Source: an uncultured Paracoccaceae bacterium
GTDB taxonomy: Bacteria > Pseudomonadota > Alphaproteobacteria > Rhodobacterales > Rhodobacteraceae
NCBI GenBank assembly: GCA_938038825.1
Contig: CALHST010000402.1
Coordinates: 1-23,390, forward strand
DNA: 23,390 bases
Reading direction: 5' to 3'
Position 1 is the stretch's first letter, and the number at the start of each line of letters is the position of its first letter. The position numbers and the translations under genes were made by a program. Below, piece after piece: positions 15,731 to 23,366 of the stretch. The notes below the pieces were generated by a model. That model worked only from the letters and a program-made list of their open reading frames with translations. It was not told the DNA's origin and made no database searches.

Positions 15731-15786
15731 CTTTCTTTTGGTCTAAAATACCTCAGAGGGAGTTTGAGGGAGACAGCGTCTCCCTC
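15731..15786 (+). repeat. Extragenic hairpin-plus-tail element, copy 2, at the asmA 3' end
   Basis: Read in the asmA direction: a CTTTCTTTTGGTCTAAAATA box, CCTCAGAGGGAG, then a perfect 9-bp stem (GAGGGAGAC, loop AGC, GTCTCCCTC; 15766-15786). The order and orientation match copy 1 downstream of rluB. The stem sequence differs while the T-rich tail is similar. It lies between convergent genes and could serve as the asmA mRNA end. Confidence 0.6.
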
Positions 15787-15800
15787 ATATTAAATCGCGC

Positions 15801-15813
15801 GCGGCGTAGCCGC
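15801..15813 (-). terminator. Short hairpin at the end of the phosphomannomutase gene
   Basis: GCGGC, loop GTA, GCCGC form a perfect 5-bp stem only 4 bases beyond the minus-strand stop at 15818. On the minus strand the hairpin is followed by GCGCGATTTAATATG, with just a short T run, so termination is possible but not strongly supported. Confidence 0.3.
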
Positions 15814-15817
15814 ACCG

Positions 15818-17314
15818 TTAGATCGTTTGATCGTAATCACCCACGGCAGGTTCTGTGCGGATCACGGCATCAATATCTGCAAATATTGCCCGCATCTCTT
15901 CGTCAGATTCAGGACTTTCACACACGACAACCAAGTTGGGAGTATTTGATGACGCACGGACAAGTCCCCACGCGCCATTATCCAGAATAACGCGGGCCCC
16001 GTTTACGGTAACGACCTCTTTGATCGCGCGACCTGCCACTGTTTGATCGTCTGCTTTTCGGGCAACTAACTTTTCCACAATCCGTGCAAGGACATCATAT
16101 TTTTCGGTGTCACCGCAAAACGGCGACATCGTCGGCGTCGAATAGGTTTTGGGCAGCGCCTTGCGCAAGTCTGACATGGATTTGTCCGGGTTGCGGTCCA
16201 TCAGTTTGCAGATCTCGACAGCGACACGCATGCCACAATCATAACCCCGACCAATCGGTTCAGCCAAAAAGTAGTGACCGGATTTTTCAAAGCCAGCCAG
16301 AGCGCCAAGTTCCTTTACCCGGCGTTTCATGTGCGAATGACCCGTTTTCCAGTAATCCGCCTTAATCCCATGAGCTTGCAGTTCTGGATCTGACGCAAAA
16401 AGGCCGGTCGATTTCACATCTGCCACAAAGGTGGAACCGGGATACAGTTTCGCCAAGTCGCGCGCCATGATGACACCCACTTTGTCCGCGAAAATTTCCT
16501 CTCCCTCATCGTCGACCACACCACAGCGATCACCGTCGCCATCAAAGCCAAGCGCCATATCCGCGCCGGATGCCTTTACGGAATCCGACATGTCATGCAG
16601 CATTTCCATGGCTTCTGGGTTCGGGTTATAGTTGGGGAATGTATAGTCCAGCGTGCTGTGGCTTTCGACGACTTCGACACCCATACGACGGAACAATTCT
16701 GGCGCGAAGGCCGCCGCTGTCCCATTGCCTGTCGCGCAGACGATCTTCAGCGGACGCGAAAGTTTGAAATCGCCGACTAGATCATCCAAGTAGGCTTCTT
16801 TAACACCGTGCACGAACTCATATTTGCCGCCATCACGTGTAACACTTTCGCCATTCAACACGATGTCGCGCAGTTCCCCCATCTCGTCCGGGCCATGTGT
16901 CAACGGACGCTCAAAACCCATTTTGACCCCGGTCCATCCATTGGGGTTATGCGACGCTGTAACCATTGCAACAGCCGGAACGTCCAAGTGAAACTGTGAA
17001 AAATACGCCATTGGGGACAATGCGGGGCCAATATCTTTGACATGGATCCCTGCTTGCATAAGTCCCAAAATCAAGGCGTTTTTGATCGCCAGAGAGTAAT
17101 CGCGATAATCGTTGCCAACGGCAATCACGGGCGCGATCCCGCGCTTGTGGATCTGCGTACCCAAGCCGAGCCCCAAAGCTGTCATGCCCGGCAAATTGAT
17201 CTCTTCCGGGTATTTCCAGCGTGCGTCATATTCACGAAAGCCCGTTGGCTTGATCATGGCATCACGAAGGAATTCCCACGTGTTGGGAGTACATTCGGGT
17301 AATGGTTTGGTCAT
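15818..17314 (-). CDS. Phosphomannomutase/phosphoglucomutase
   Basis: An enzyme of 498 residues from the ATG at 17314, which begins one base after the kdsA stop; an in-frame ATG at 17356 lies inside kdsA and is unlikely. It interconverts hexose 6- and 1-phosphates, feeding GDP-mannose or other nucleotide sugars. Motifs in order are the phosphoserine loop MVTASHNPNGWTGVKMG (Ser121), the Mg site GFDGDGDRCG (Asp258, Asp260, Asp262), the sugar-binding EKSGHYFLAEPIGRGYD, and a C-terminal phosphate-binding domain. The N-terminal TGFREYDARWKYP is typical of the bifunctional AlgC/ManB group. Being last in the kpsT-kpsE-kdsA operon, it most likely supplies capsule or exopolysaccharide precursors. Preference for mannose or glucose cannot be read from sequence. 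Confidence 0.93.
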   Translation of the reverse strand: MTKPLPECTPNTWEFLRDAMIKPTGFREYDARWKYPEEINLPGMTALGLGLGTQIHKRGIAPVIAVGNDYRDYSLAIKNALILGLMQAGIHVKDIGPALSPMAYFSQFHLDVPAVAMVTASHNPNGWTGVKMGFERPLTHGPDEMGELRDIVLNGESVTRDGGKYEFVHGVKEAYLDDLVGDFKLSRPLKIVCATGNGTAAAFAPELFRRMGVEVVESHSTLDYTFPNYNPNPEAMEMLHDMSDSVKASGADMALGFDGDGDRCGVVDDEGEEIFADKVGVIMARDLAKLYPGSTFVADVKSTGLFASDPELQAHGIKADYWKTGHSHMKRRVKELGALAGFEKSGHYFLAEPIGRGYDCGMRVAVEICKLMDRNPDKSMSDLRKALPKTYSTPTMSPFCGDTEKYDVLARIVEKLVARKADDQTVAGRAIKEVVTVNGARVILDNGAWGLVRASSNTPNLVVVCESPESDEEMRAIFADIDAVIRTEPAVGDYDQTI

Positions 17315-17315
17315 C

Positions 17316-18161
17316 TTAATGCTCGTCTTCAAGGGTGATTGGGTGGGCCTTTGCAATGCTGTCCAGCTGCATCAGTGTAGCCACCAGTTTAGGCATATCC
17401 TGTAAATAAATCATGTTTGGCCCATCGCAGGGCGCATTGTCAGGATCTTGGTGTGTTTCCATAAACACGGCAGCCGTTCCAATCGCCACCGCAGCGCGGG
17501 CCATCACTGGTGCGAATTCTCTCTGTCCGCCAGAAGAGCCACCGCGCCCGCCTGGTTGCTGAACGGAATGTGTCGCATCCATCACCACAGGGTATCCCGT
17601 TTGTGCCATTTGCGGCAGAGAGCGCATGTCCGCGACGAGTGTATTGTATCCAAAACTGGTACCGCGTTCGGTCAAGAGAATGCGCTTGTTCCCGGTGCTT
17701 TCAATTTTCGACACCACATTGGGCATTTCCCAAGGCGCCAGGAATTGGCCCTTTTTGACGTTGATGACAGCGCCAGAGTTTCCCGCGGCCAAAAGCATAT
17801 CAGTTTGGCGGCACAAAAACGCAGGAATTTGTAAAACGTCCACCGCGTCCGCAGCAGGGGCGCATTGGGCTTCGTTATGCACGTCGGTCAAAACGGGCAC
17901 ATCCAGCGCGCTGCGCACGTCTGACAGCACCTTTAGACCGGCATCGATGCCCAAACCCCGTTTTCCGTCCAACGAGGTTCGGTTGGCTTTGTCAAAGCTT
18001 GACTTAAAAATGTACTGCGCACCCACGGCCGCACAGGCCTCTTTCATTTTGCCCGCAATCATCTGGGCATGATCTGCCGATTCAAGCTGGCAAGGGCCCG
18101 CAATGATGGTCAGGGGCTGGTCGTTGCCAACGGTAAGGTCGGCGATCTTTACGTGTTGCAT
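17316..18161 (-). CDS. kdsA: 3-deoxy-8-phosphooctulonate (Kdo-8-P) synthase, metal-dependent type
   Basis: A 281-residue TIM-barrel enzyme that condenses phosphoenolpyruvate with arabinose 5-phosphate to give Kdo-8-phosphate, the precursor of Kdo. Family motifs are AGPCQLES, FKSSFDKANRTS, LTDVHNEAQC, TERGTSFGYNTLV and DATHSVQQPGG. The motif GPCQLES places Cys24 where class II metal-dependent enzymes (Aquifex aeolicus type) bind metal, in place of the Asn of the metal-independent E. coli enzyme. His198, Glu235 and Asp246 have the spacing of the other three ligands. The start overlaps the kpsE stop as TGATG, implying coupled translation. Its place in a capsule operon suggests Kdo for a capsule lipid linker as well as, or instead of, LPS. 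Confidence 0.95.
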   Translation of the reverse strand: MQHVKIADLTVGNDQPLTIIAGPCQLESADHAQMIAGKMKEACAAVGAQYIFKSSFDKANRTSLDGKRGLGIDAGLKVLSDVRSALDVPVLTDVHNEAQCAPAADAVDVLQIPAFLCRQTDMLLAAGNSGAVINVKKGQFLAPWEMPNVVSKIESTGNKRILLTERGTSFGYNTLVADMRSLPQMAQTGYPVVMDATHSVQQPGGRGGSSGGQREFAPVMARAAVAIGTAAVFMETHQDPDNAPCDGPNMIYLQDMPKLVATLMQLDSIAKAHPITLEDEH

Positions 18162-19813
18162 CAGGAGGATACCTGTTCCCTAAGAATGGACGCTGTCAGC
18201 GATACCATCAGGTAAATGCCTGCTAACACCAAGAAAGCCAAGATCGTGTTTTCAAAAGCGCGCGGATATGCGGCCTCTTCTGGCGCCACAGGGCGCACAG
18301 CAACGGTCAAATAGCGCACTTGGCGATTGGCTTCCGTGCGGGCTTGTTCCATCTGCTGCAGCGCGGATTGCAGCATCAGGTCGCGCGTTGCAAGGTCGGC
18401 TTGCGCCATTTGGATGTTGATCGATAGGCGCGCCAGAGAATTTTCTCCCTGACTGACATCGGTCATGCGCTGTTCTAGCGCGTCCCGGCGTTTTCCCAGA
18501 ATATTCAAGCTGGAACGCACACCATCCACTTTGGCCTGATTGGGCCGAGCATTGGCAAGAAGCGTATCTAATTCGATCTCTTTTTCTGTGATCAAGCTGC
18601 CGATTTGCGTGATTTGACCGCGCAAGGCAATAATAACGGCTTCAGGATCCAGCGTGGACCCTTCAATTTGCAGTTCAACCAAACTGGCTTGTGCCGCCCG
18701 ACGGTCCTCTTCTGCCTTGTCCAAGCCGTTGATTGCATCGCGCATTTGATCTTCGCGTTTTTGCGAAGACAATTGGTTCACGCGCTCTTCCGCATAGGAA
18801 ATCAGGGCTTCGGAAAACGCTTGGCTGACTTTTGGGTCGGCCGCTGCAACTTCCATTTTTATGACCCCTTCGGTAGGATCAAAACCGATTTTCACGTTCT
18901 TTTTATAGATCTTATAAGCGGATTCGATGGAAGCACCCGCCTCAAGACGCTGAATGGGGTCAATCCAGTCTTGTTCGAAGTGGGTTTTGAACCCGGCATC
19001 GTTTTGAAGCCGCAGCATGGCATCCTTGGACCCAAGATAGGATTGGACTGCGATGGCGTCCTGCGACGTTGCAAACTGTGTGGGGAGCAATCCGCCAAGC
19101 CCGCTTCCGCCGCCACCTTCATTTTGAAGGATCAGAAATTCGCTGTTGGTTGCATACATCGGCGTTGCGATGACGTGGAAATACCATCCGGCCAAAAAGG
19201 TCGGGAGCATCACAAAGAACGCAAGCCGCGTCAGCAGCAAGCCAAGCTTTTTGCGCCGACGACGGGCAATATCGCGCTGGATTTCGCCAATTTCACGTTC
19301 GCGCCGTTGTGCCGGGCTCATCGTGTCTTTGGATGGTAACCTCGGAGACGGCACTGTCTGAGGCAGGGTGTTGGGCGCAGGTTTTGCAGCCCCTGCTTCG
19401 GCAATTTGATCCGGAACGACGAGTTCCAACATGTTGGATCTTTGAAAAGGATCGATCCCTTTGCCGCGCAAAAGGCTTACGGCTTCAAAATCCGATGTCG
19501 GCGCCAGCCCATGTTTCTGGGCAACACGGCGTGCCATGCGCAATTGACGCCCTGTTAAACCTTCTCGACGGATTGCTTCGATGTCGGTTTCCGCAGACAC
19601 CACGGCCGGGGAGTCCACAGAGCCAGACACAGGCGCGCCTTGGGACGGCGTTCCTACTGGCGAACGGCGCTGTTGGGGCGGTGCAGCGGTAGCCGCCTGA
19701 CCTGTTTGCGCCGGACGGTTTGACTGTTCTGCACTTTGCTCGCCCCGGTCTTGAGAGACGCGCGGCGTGCTGCGTTTAATGCGAAATTTTCTAGCCTTGG
19801 GTTTCGTAGTCAT
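18161..19813 (-). CDS. kpsE: Capsule polysaccharide export inner-membrane protein, KpsE/CtrB type
   Basis: A 550-residue polysaccharide co-polymerase that links the inner-membrane ABC exporter to the outer-membrane channel. One membrane helix at about 190-212 and a second at about 522-545 bracket a periplasmic region with the Wzz-like start TPMYATNSEFLILQ and long predicted coiled coils (about 330-500). The PEEAAYPRAFEN motif just before the last helix is the conserved proline-rich element of the family. The first 188 residues are cytoplasmic: a basic start, a Gln/Pro/Ser/Ala-rich disordered stretch, a helical block (about 75-134, GLTGRQLRMARRVAQKHGL) and an Arg-rich stretch. E. coli KpsE (about 380 residues) lacks this extension. 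The start lies 23 bases inside kpsT, and the stop overlaps kdsA. Confidence 0.9.
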   Translation of the reverse strand: MTTKPKARKFRIKRSTPRVSQDRGEQSAEQSNRPAQTGQAATAAPPQQRRSPVGTPSQGAPVSGSVDSPAVVSAETDIEAIRREGLTGRQLRMARRVAQKHGLAPTSDFEAVSLLRGKGIDPFQRSNMLELVVPDQIAEAGAAKPAPNTLPQTVPSPRLPSKDTMSPAQRREREIGEIQRDIARRRRKKLGLLLTRLAFFVMLPTFLAGWYFHVIATPMYATNSEFLILQNEGGGGSGLGGLLPTQFATSQDAIAVQSYLGSKDAMLRLQNDAGFKTHFEQDWIDPIQRLEAGASIESAYKIYKKNVKIGFDPTEGVIKMEVAAADPKVSQAFSEALISYAEERVNQLSSQKREDQMRDAINGLDKAEEDRRAAQASLVELQIEGSTLDPEAVIIALRGQITQIGSLITEKEIELDTLLANARPNQAKVDGVRSSLNILGKRRDALEQRMTDVSQGENSLARLSINIQMAQADLATRDLMLQSALQQMEQARTEANRQVRYLTVAVRPVAPEEAAYPRAFENTILAFLVLAGIYLMVSLTASILREQVSS

Positions 19814-20450
19814 ATAACTGCTTCGCCTCTTCCAAGGTGTCGAACATATAGAGCTGTCCGTTTAACAGAACGCCCGCTTCACGGGCAAACTTTTCCAATG
19901 TGTCCGGCTGATGGGACACGATAACTATGGTGGTTGTACTCAGCCGTTCCTGCAGAATTTCGCCGGCTTTGCGGTTAAATTCCACATCGGTTGTTCCGGG
20001 CATGCCTTCGTCGATCAGATACATGTCGAAGTCCAAGGCCAACAGCAACGAAAACGAAAACCGCGATCGCATTCCTGCGGAATATGTCCCAAGTGGCTGC
20101 TCGAAATATTCGCCCAAATCACACAGCCAGCGGCAAAAACCTTCGACATAGTCTGGATCCAGCCCATAGAGACGGGCGATGTAGCGCGAGTTTTCCAAAG
20201 CCGAGACCTTGTTGACGACGCCGCCCATAAAGCCCAACGGGAAAGAAATGTTGCATGAGCGATGTATTTCGCCTTCGTCTGGTTTTTCCAGCCCGGCCAT
20301 CATATTGATCAATGTTGATTTTCCCGTGCCGTTTGGCGCAAGAATGCCCATCGACCTGCCCAATTCCACGCGAAATGACACACGGTCAAGGATCACCTTG
20401 CGCTGCGTGCCAGTCCAAAAGGACTTGGAGACATCGACAAATTCCAACAT
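19791..20450 (-). CDS. kpsT: Capsule exporter ATP-binding protein, KpsT/CtrD type
   Basis: A 219-residue ABC ATPase that powers polysaccharide export. Walker A is APNGTGKST (Lys44), the signature is YSAGMRSR (123-130), Walker B is MYLIDE (Asp147, Glu148) and the switch histidine is His180 in VSHQ. The short length, the shortened signature and the LIDEGMPGTTD sequence after Walker B are typical of KpsT/CtrD/BexA. GGAG lies 6 nt upstream of the ATG. It is the first gene of the operon and overlaps kpsE by 23 bases. The partner permease KpsM is not in this window on either side, so it must be encoded elsewhere. Confidence 0.93.
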   Translation of the reverse strand: MLEFVDVSKSFWTGTQRKVILDRVSFRVELGRSMGILAPNGTGKSTLINMMAGLEKPDEGEIHRSCNISFPLGFMGGVVNKVSALENSRYIARLYGLDPDYVEGFCRWLCDLGEYFEQPLGTYSAGMRSRFSFSLLLALDFDMYLIDEGMPGTTDVEFNRKAGEILQERLSTTTIVIVSHQPDTLEKFAREAGVLLNGQLYMFDTLEEAKQLYDYETQG

Positions 20451-20500
20451 ATTCTGCTCCGTCCCCGCATAGGGACACTGGTTCCCCAGCTTAAGCGGGG
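20451..20500 (-). promoter_or_regulatory. kpsT leader with hairpins near the ribosome-binding site
   Basis: On the minus strand, a GTCCC/GGGAC hairpin (20461-20476, loop of six) lies directly upstream of the GGAG ribosome-binding site, and a CCCC/GGGG hairpin enclosing GCTTAAGC lies at about 20483-20500. Both fall between the predicted -10 box and the start codon and could influence translation. No known riboswitch is recognised. Confidence 0.35.
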
Positions 20501-20511
20501 TTTATTACTCA

Positions 20512-20517
20512 ATTATA
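20512..20517 (-). promoter_or_regulatory. -10 box of the capsule operon promoter
   Basis: A perfect TATAAT on the minus strand, 61 bases upstream of the kpsT start. No good -35 hexamer lies 16-18 bases further upstream, so the promoter may need an activator or use another contact. Confidence 0.4.
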
Positions 20518-20587
20518 CGCCGACTTGGGCAATAATATGTCGTATTTAGCGACAGATCTCCAGAAATTGCACGGATTGTTTACGAAA

Positions 20588-20620
20588 AGGTTTTCTCCAG
20601 CAGCGGTTTGCCGCTGGAGT
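20588..20620 (-). terminator. Possible nhaA terminator hairpin
   Basis: Twenty or so bases after the nhaA stop, the minus strand reads CTCCAGCGG, loop CAAA, then CCGCTGCTGGAG: a stem of nine pairs with a three-base bulge. It is followed by AAAACCTTTTCG rather than a clean T run, so it is either a weak terminator or a transcript-stabilising end. Confidence 0.4.
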
Positions 20621-20639
20621 GATCCATTTATCGGGATTT

Positions 20640-21887
20640 CTACAGGTGAACCTTCTTCACCCGGAACAATACACCGGCAATCAACGAGATAATTGCGGCG
20701 GCGAATGAGAACAAAGCCCCCATTTTTGCAGCATCCTGGACTGGGCCTGCATCAAAGGCCACGGATGCCACGAACAGAGACACCGTAAAGCCAATCGCAG
20801 CCACAAATCCGATAACGATCAAGTCCACAATACGCATGCCTTCCGGTATTCCCAAACGCAGTGGCACCGCTGCAAACCAGCCGAACGCCAGGATTCCAAT
20901 TGGTTTACCGATGATCAGGCCAGCAAGTACCAACCACGTGGCATCCCCAATTGACGAGAATTCGACACCGGCATTCAAAAGGCCAAAGAAGAACAGAATG
21001 ATCTCTACAGGGGATTTCAACGCGTGTTCGATTTTGTTCAAAAGGTCCGTCAGATGCGTTTCCGCTTCCGAGAATATCCCAAAGGCACGATCAGCATGTG
21101 GGATCGTTGGGACGATCGGCAGCAGACCCAAGGCTGGGTGCAAACCGGACATCATAAACCCGTACCAAGACGCACAAGCGGCCAGAAGATAGGGCCAGAA
21201 ATTCAGTGTCTTACGAACCCACGTGGATTTAGGGCGTGCCTGATTGCCTTTGTCCATGCGCCTGGGCAGCCAGTTGAACAGGACATAGACACCGACGGCT
21301 GAGAACAACGACAGCAGCAACCATACAGGGGCAAGATCGCCAGAAGGATAAAAGACGGCCAGAATGATAAGGCCAACAGCATCATCTGCGATGGCCAGCA
21401 ACAGCAGGAAGCGAACCGCAGGGTGTCCTGCGCCAAAAACAAGGCGTCCGACAAGGTAAGAAAACGCAATATCGGTGGCCGTTGGAATGGCCCAGCCATT
21501 GGCCACTGCGCTGTAAGTGTCGGATCCCAGCATCGCGGCAAGACCCAGATACACAGCAATGGGGCCAAACATCCCGCCTGCCGTTGCAAACAAAGGGGTT
21601 GCCGCTTTTTTGCCGCGCAGAGATCCGTTTTTCAGGATAACCGCTTCCCAGACCTCTTTCGCAGCAATGGCAAAGAACAAGGCCATCAAGACGTCGTTCA
21701 CGAGGTAGTGCAAAGTTAAGGTGCGGTGACCGTGGTGATAGTGGCCAATAGGCGCGTGGTCCCAAATCACAAATTCAACAAAATTATGGTATTGCTCAGG
21801 GTTTGTGTTGGCCCAGAAAAGCGCCGTGACTGCGCCGATAATCAGCAACAGAGAGTAGTTCGTAAGAAAATTCCAGACGCGATACAT
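20640..21887 (-). CDS. nhaA: Na+/H+ antiporter NhaA
   Basis: A protein of 415 residues from the ATG at 21887, which has a GGGGGG ribosome-binding site about 7 nt upstream; the in-frame ATG at 21935 falls inside a predicted promoter. It is a twelve-helix electrogenic antiporter that expels sodium in exchange for protons, useful for a marine bacterium. Diagnostic motifs are AIPTATDIAF (Thr-Asp of the crossed helix, Asp139) and AIADDAVGLIILAVFY (Asp168, Asp169, the ion site equivalent to E. coli Asp163/Asp164). The first periplasmic loop is longer than in E. coli and histidine-rich (HAPIGHYHHGH). It appears to be transcribed alone from its own promoter. Confidence 0.95.
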   Translation of the reverse strand: MYRVWNFLTNYSLLLIIGAVTALFWANTNPEQYHNFVEFVIWDHAPIGHYHHGHRTLTLHYLVNDVLMALFFAIAAKEVWEAVILKNGSLRGKKAATPLFATAGGMFGPIAVYLGLAAMLGSDTYSAVANGWAIPTATDIAFSYLVGRLVFGAGHPAVRFLLLLAIADDAVGLIILAVFYPSGDLAPVWLLLSLFSAVGVYVLFNWLPRRMDKGNQARPKSTWVRKTLNFWPYLLAACASWYGFMMSGLHPALGLLPIVPTIPHADRAFGIFSEAETHLTDLLNKIEHALKSPVEIILFFFGLLNAGVEFSSIGDATWLVLAGLIIGKPIGILAFGWFAAVPLRLGIPEGMRIVDLIVIGFVAAIGFTVSLFVASVAFDAGPVQDAAKMGALFSFAAAIISLIAGVLFRVKKVHL

Positions 21888-21913
21888 AAAGGCCCCCCAC
21901 AGTTCGTGCGTCG

Positions 21914-21942
21914 TTGATACGGCATGATTTCGCATGGTTCAA
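21914..21942 (-). promoter_or_regulatory. Predicted nhaA promoter
   Basis: On the minus strand, TTGAAC (complement of 21937-21942) and TATCAA (complement of 21914-21919) are exactly 17 bases apart. Transcription would start near 21907, about 20 bases before the ATG at 21887, leaving room for the G-rich ribosome-binding site. Confidence 0.45.
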
Positions 21943-21970
21943 CGGGGGGCGCATAAACAAGCGATATATA

Positions 21971-22996
21971 TCAAGCAACGGCTTGCCAGACGAGCCCAGC
22001 AATCACTGCGCCGACAATTGCGAAACTGAGATAGGCCGCAAATACACGGGGTTTGACCAAAGCCCAAACGGCGATTGCGGCAGGGATGCAGCTGACACCG
22101 CCAGCGATCACAAAGCTCATTGCCGCACCTTGTGTCATGCCTTGCGCCAAAAGCGCATCAACAAGCGGCACAGCAGCGTATCCGTTTAGATAAGCAGGTG
22201 CGCCAACAAGTGCGCCCAACAGAATGGGCCCGATGCCATTTCCACCCAAGAACGACGCGATCAGCTCTGCCGGGACATAATGCAGCATGACCGCTTCGAT
22301 GACATAAGCCAGCGTCAACCATTTGAACAAAAACAAGGCATTATCCAGCGTAGTTTCTGTGAATACAGCGCGACGATCAGGCTGGTTCCAAAACCGCCAG
22401 ACGGGCTTTCCCATGAACGGATCTTGCACGCCACAGCAGCTTCCGATTTGGGGTTTTTCGCGCAATGGGTCCGTAAAAACGGGCGTCTTTGCCAACATCA
22501 TAGTGCCGAATCCGCCAAACAAACCCAAAGAAACTGCAGCGATGGTTTTTGCGATGGCAAATTCATACCCCAAAGTTCCTGCGGTAATCGCGAACATTGC
22601 GGGGTCCATCAAAGGAGAGGCCAACCAAAACGCCATAACAGCTGATAGTGGAGCGCCGACCGCAAGCAAGGCGGCGATGAACGGGATCACTTCGCAAGAA
22701 CAAAAGGGCGAAAGCCCCCCAAGTAACGCCGCCATCATCACCATGCGAACAGGGTTTCCTTCGAATGCGCGGGCCAACAAGGATTCTGCGCCAGAGGCTT
22801 TTAAATATGCAACGGCCAAAACCGCAAACGCGATGAAACCAGCCGTGTGCCCCAAGGCGTTGGCTGTGAATTGAACCGCAGGCCAGAAGTATGGTGCGTC
22901 AAAGATCGCAATGGACGCAAGGATCACTGCCGATGCGATCCAAGGCTTAGCGGGCAGTGCAAATTTGCGGGCTGGGTCTTGCGTGGCGTCAGTCAT
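21971..22996 (-). CDS. Permease of the ArsP/YraQ family (metal or organoarsenical efflux)
   Basis: A 341-residue polytopic membrane protein with about eight to ten helices in two homologous halves. The family signature LSPFCSCEVIPFIAALL (Cys99, Cys101) lies in the first half and GGVSCIPAAIAV in the second. The central loop holds GSCCGVQDP with vicinal Cys187/Cys188, a likely soft-metal ligand. ArsP members export trivalent organoarsenicals; relatives next to ArsR regulators are also linked to copper or zinc, so the substrate is open. The gene overlaps the ArsR regulator by 8 bases and must be co-transcribed with it, implying induction by the ion that the regulator senses. Confidence 0.88.
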   Translation of the reverse strand: MTDATQDPARKFALPAKPWIASAVILASIAIFDAPYFWPAVQFTANALGHTAGFIAFAVLAVAYLKASGAESLLARAFEGNPVRMVMMAALLGGLSPFCSCEVIPFIAALLAVGAPLSAVMAFWLASPLMDPAMFAITAGTLGYEFAIAKTIAAVSLGLFGGFGTMMLAKTPVFTDPLREKPQIGSCCGVQDPFMGKPVWRFWNQPDRRAVFTETTLDNALFLFKWLTLAYVIEAVMLHYVPAELIASFLGGNGIGPILLGALVGAPAYLNGYAAVPLVDALLAQGMTQGAAMSFVIAGGVSCIPAAIAVWALVKPRVFAAYLSFAIVGAVIAGLVWQAVA

Positions 22997-23327
22997 GGTT
23001 GTGATCTCCCGACGGGCTGTCAGCGCAACATTCGCGCAGCAAAAATTGAGAAAGGTTGGTCACTTGGTCATAGGCAACAGCGGCGCAAATGATGCTACGC
23101 CCTTGTTTTTCTTGTTTGACAAGGCCAGCTTGCGCAAGAATCTTCATGTGGTGTGTTAGGGTGGATCCTGTCACGCCTGACCGTTCTCCTAACATGCCAA
23201 TGGGAAGTCCTTCAGCACCTGCGCGTACAAGACAGCGCAGAACCGCGAGGCGTTGTTCAGAGCCCAGAGCGGCAAAGGTTGAGGCGGCTTGCGCTAACGA
23301 GAGATTATCATCTGAATACATTTTCAT
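22989..23327 (-). CDS. ArsR/SmtB-family metalloregulatory repressor
   Basis: A 112-residue winged-helix regulator from the ATG at 23327 (or 110 from 23321). A frame extension to 23366 would run through the predicted -10 box and operator, so it is rejected. The DNA-binding part is ALGSEQRLAVLRCLVRAG, IGMLGERSGVTGSTLTHHMKILAQAGLV and the wing KQEKQGRSIICAAV. The ELCVC metal site of E. coli ArsR is absent. Instead, cysteines are at 32, 81, 100 and 101, with a C-terminal RECC and a GDHNHD end that could bind a soft metal. It presumably represses itself and the overlapping permease until metal binds. There is no Shine-Dalgarno and the -10 is very close, so the mRNA may be leaderless. Confidence 0.9.
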   Translation of the reverse strand: MKMYSDDNLSLAQAASTFAALGSEQRLAVLRCLVRAGAEGLPIGMLGERSGVTGSTLTHHMKILAQAGLVKQEKQGRSIICAAVAYDQVTNLSQFLLRECCADSPSGDHNHD

Positions 23328-23347
23328 ATTTCTAGAATTATAGAAAT
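23328..23347. promoter_or_regulatory. Proximal ArsR-type operator over the -10 box
   Basis: A perfect inverted repeat with 7-base arms ATTTCTA and TAGAAAT and a 6-base spacer, ending right at the regulator start codon. The minus-strand TATAAT (complement of 23337-23342) lies inside it, so a bound repressor would block RNA polymerase. Confidence 0.6.
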
Positions 23348-23366
23348 GTTTGATGGGTGCAAGCAT

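Noticed and set aside
18605..19339. A 244-codon plus-strand frame opposite kpsE
   Set aside because: It is antisense to a well-supported KpsE gene, with composition typical of a reverse-strand artefact.
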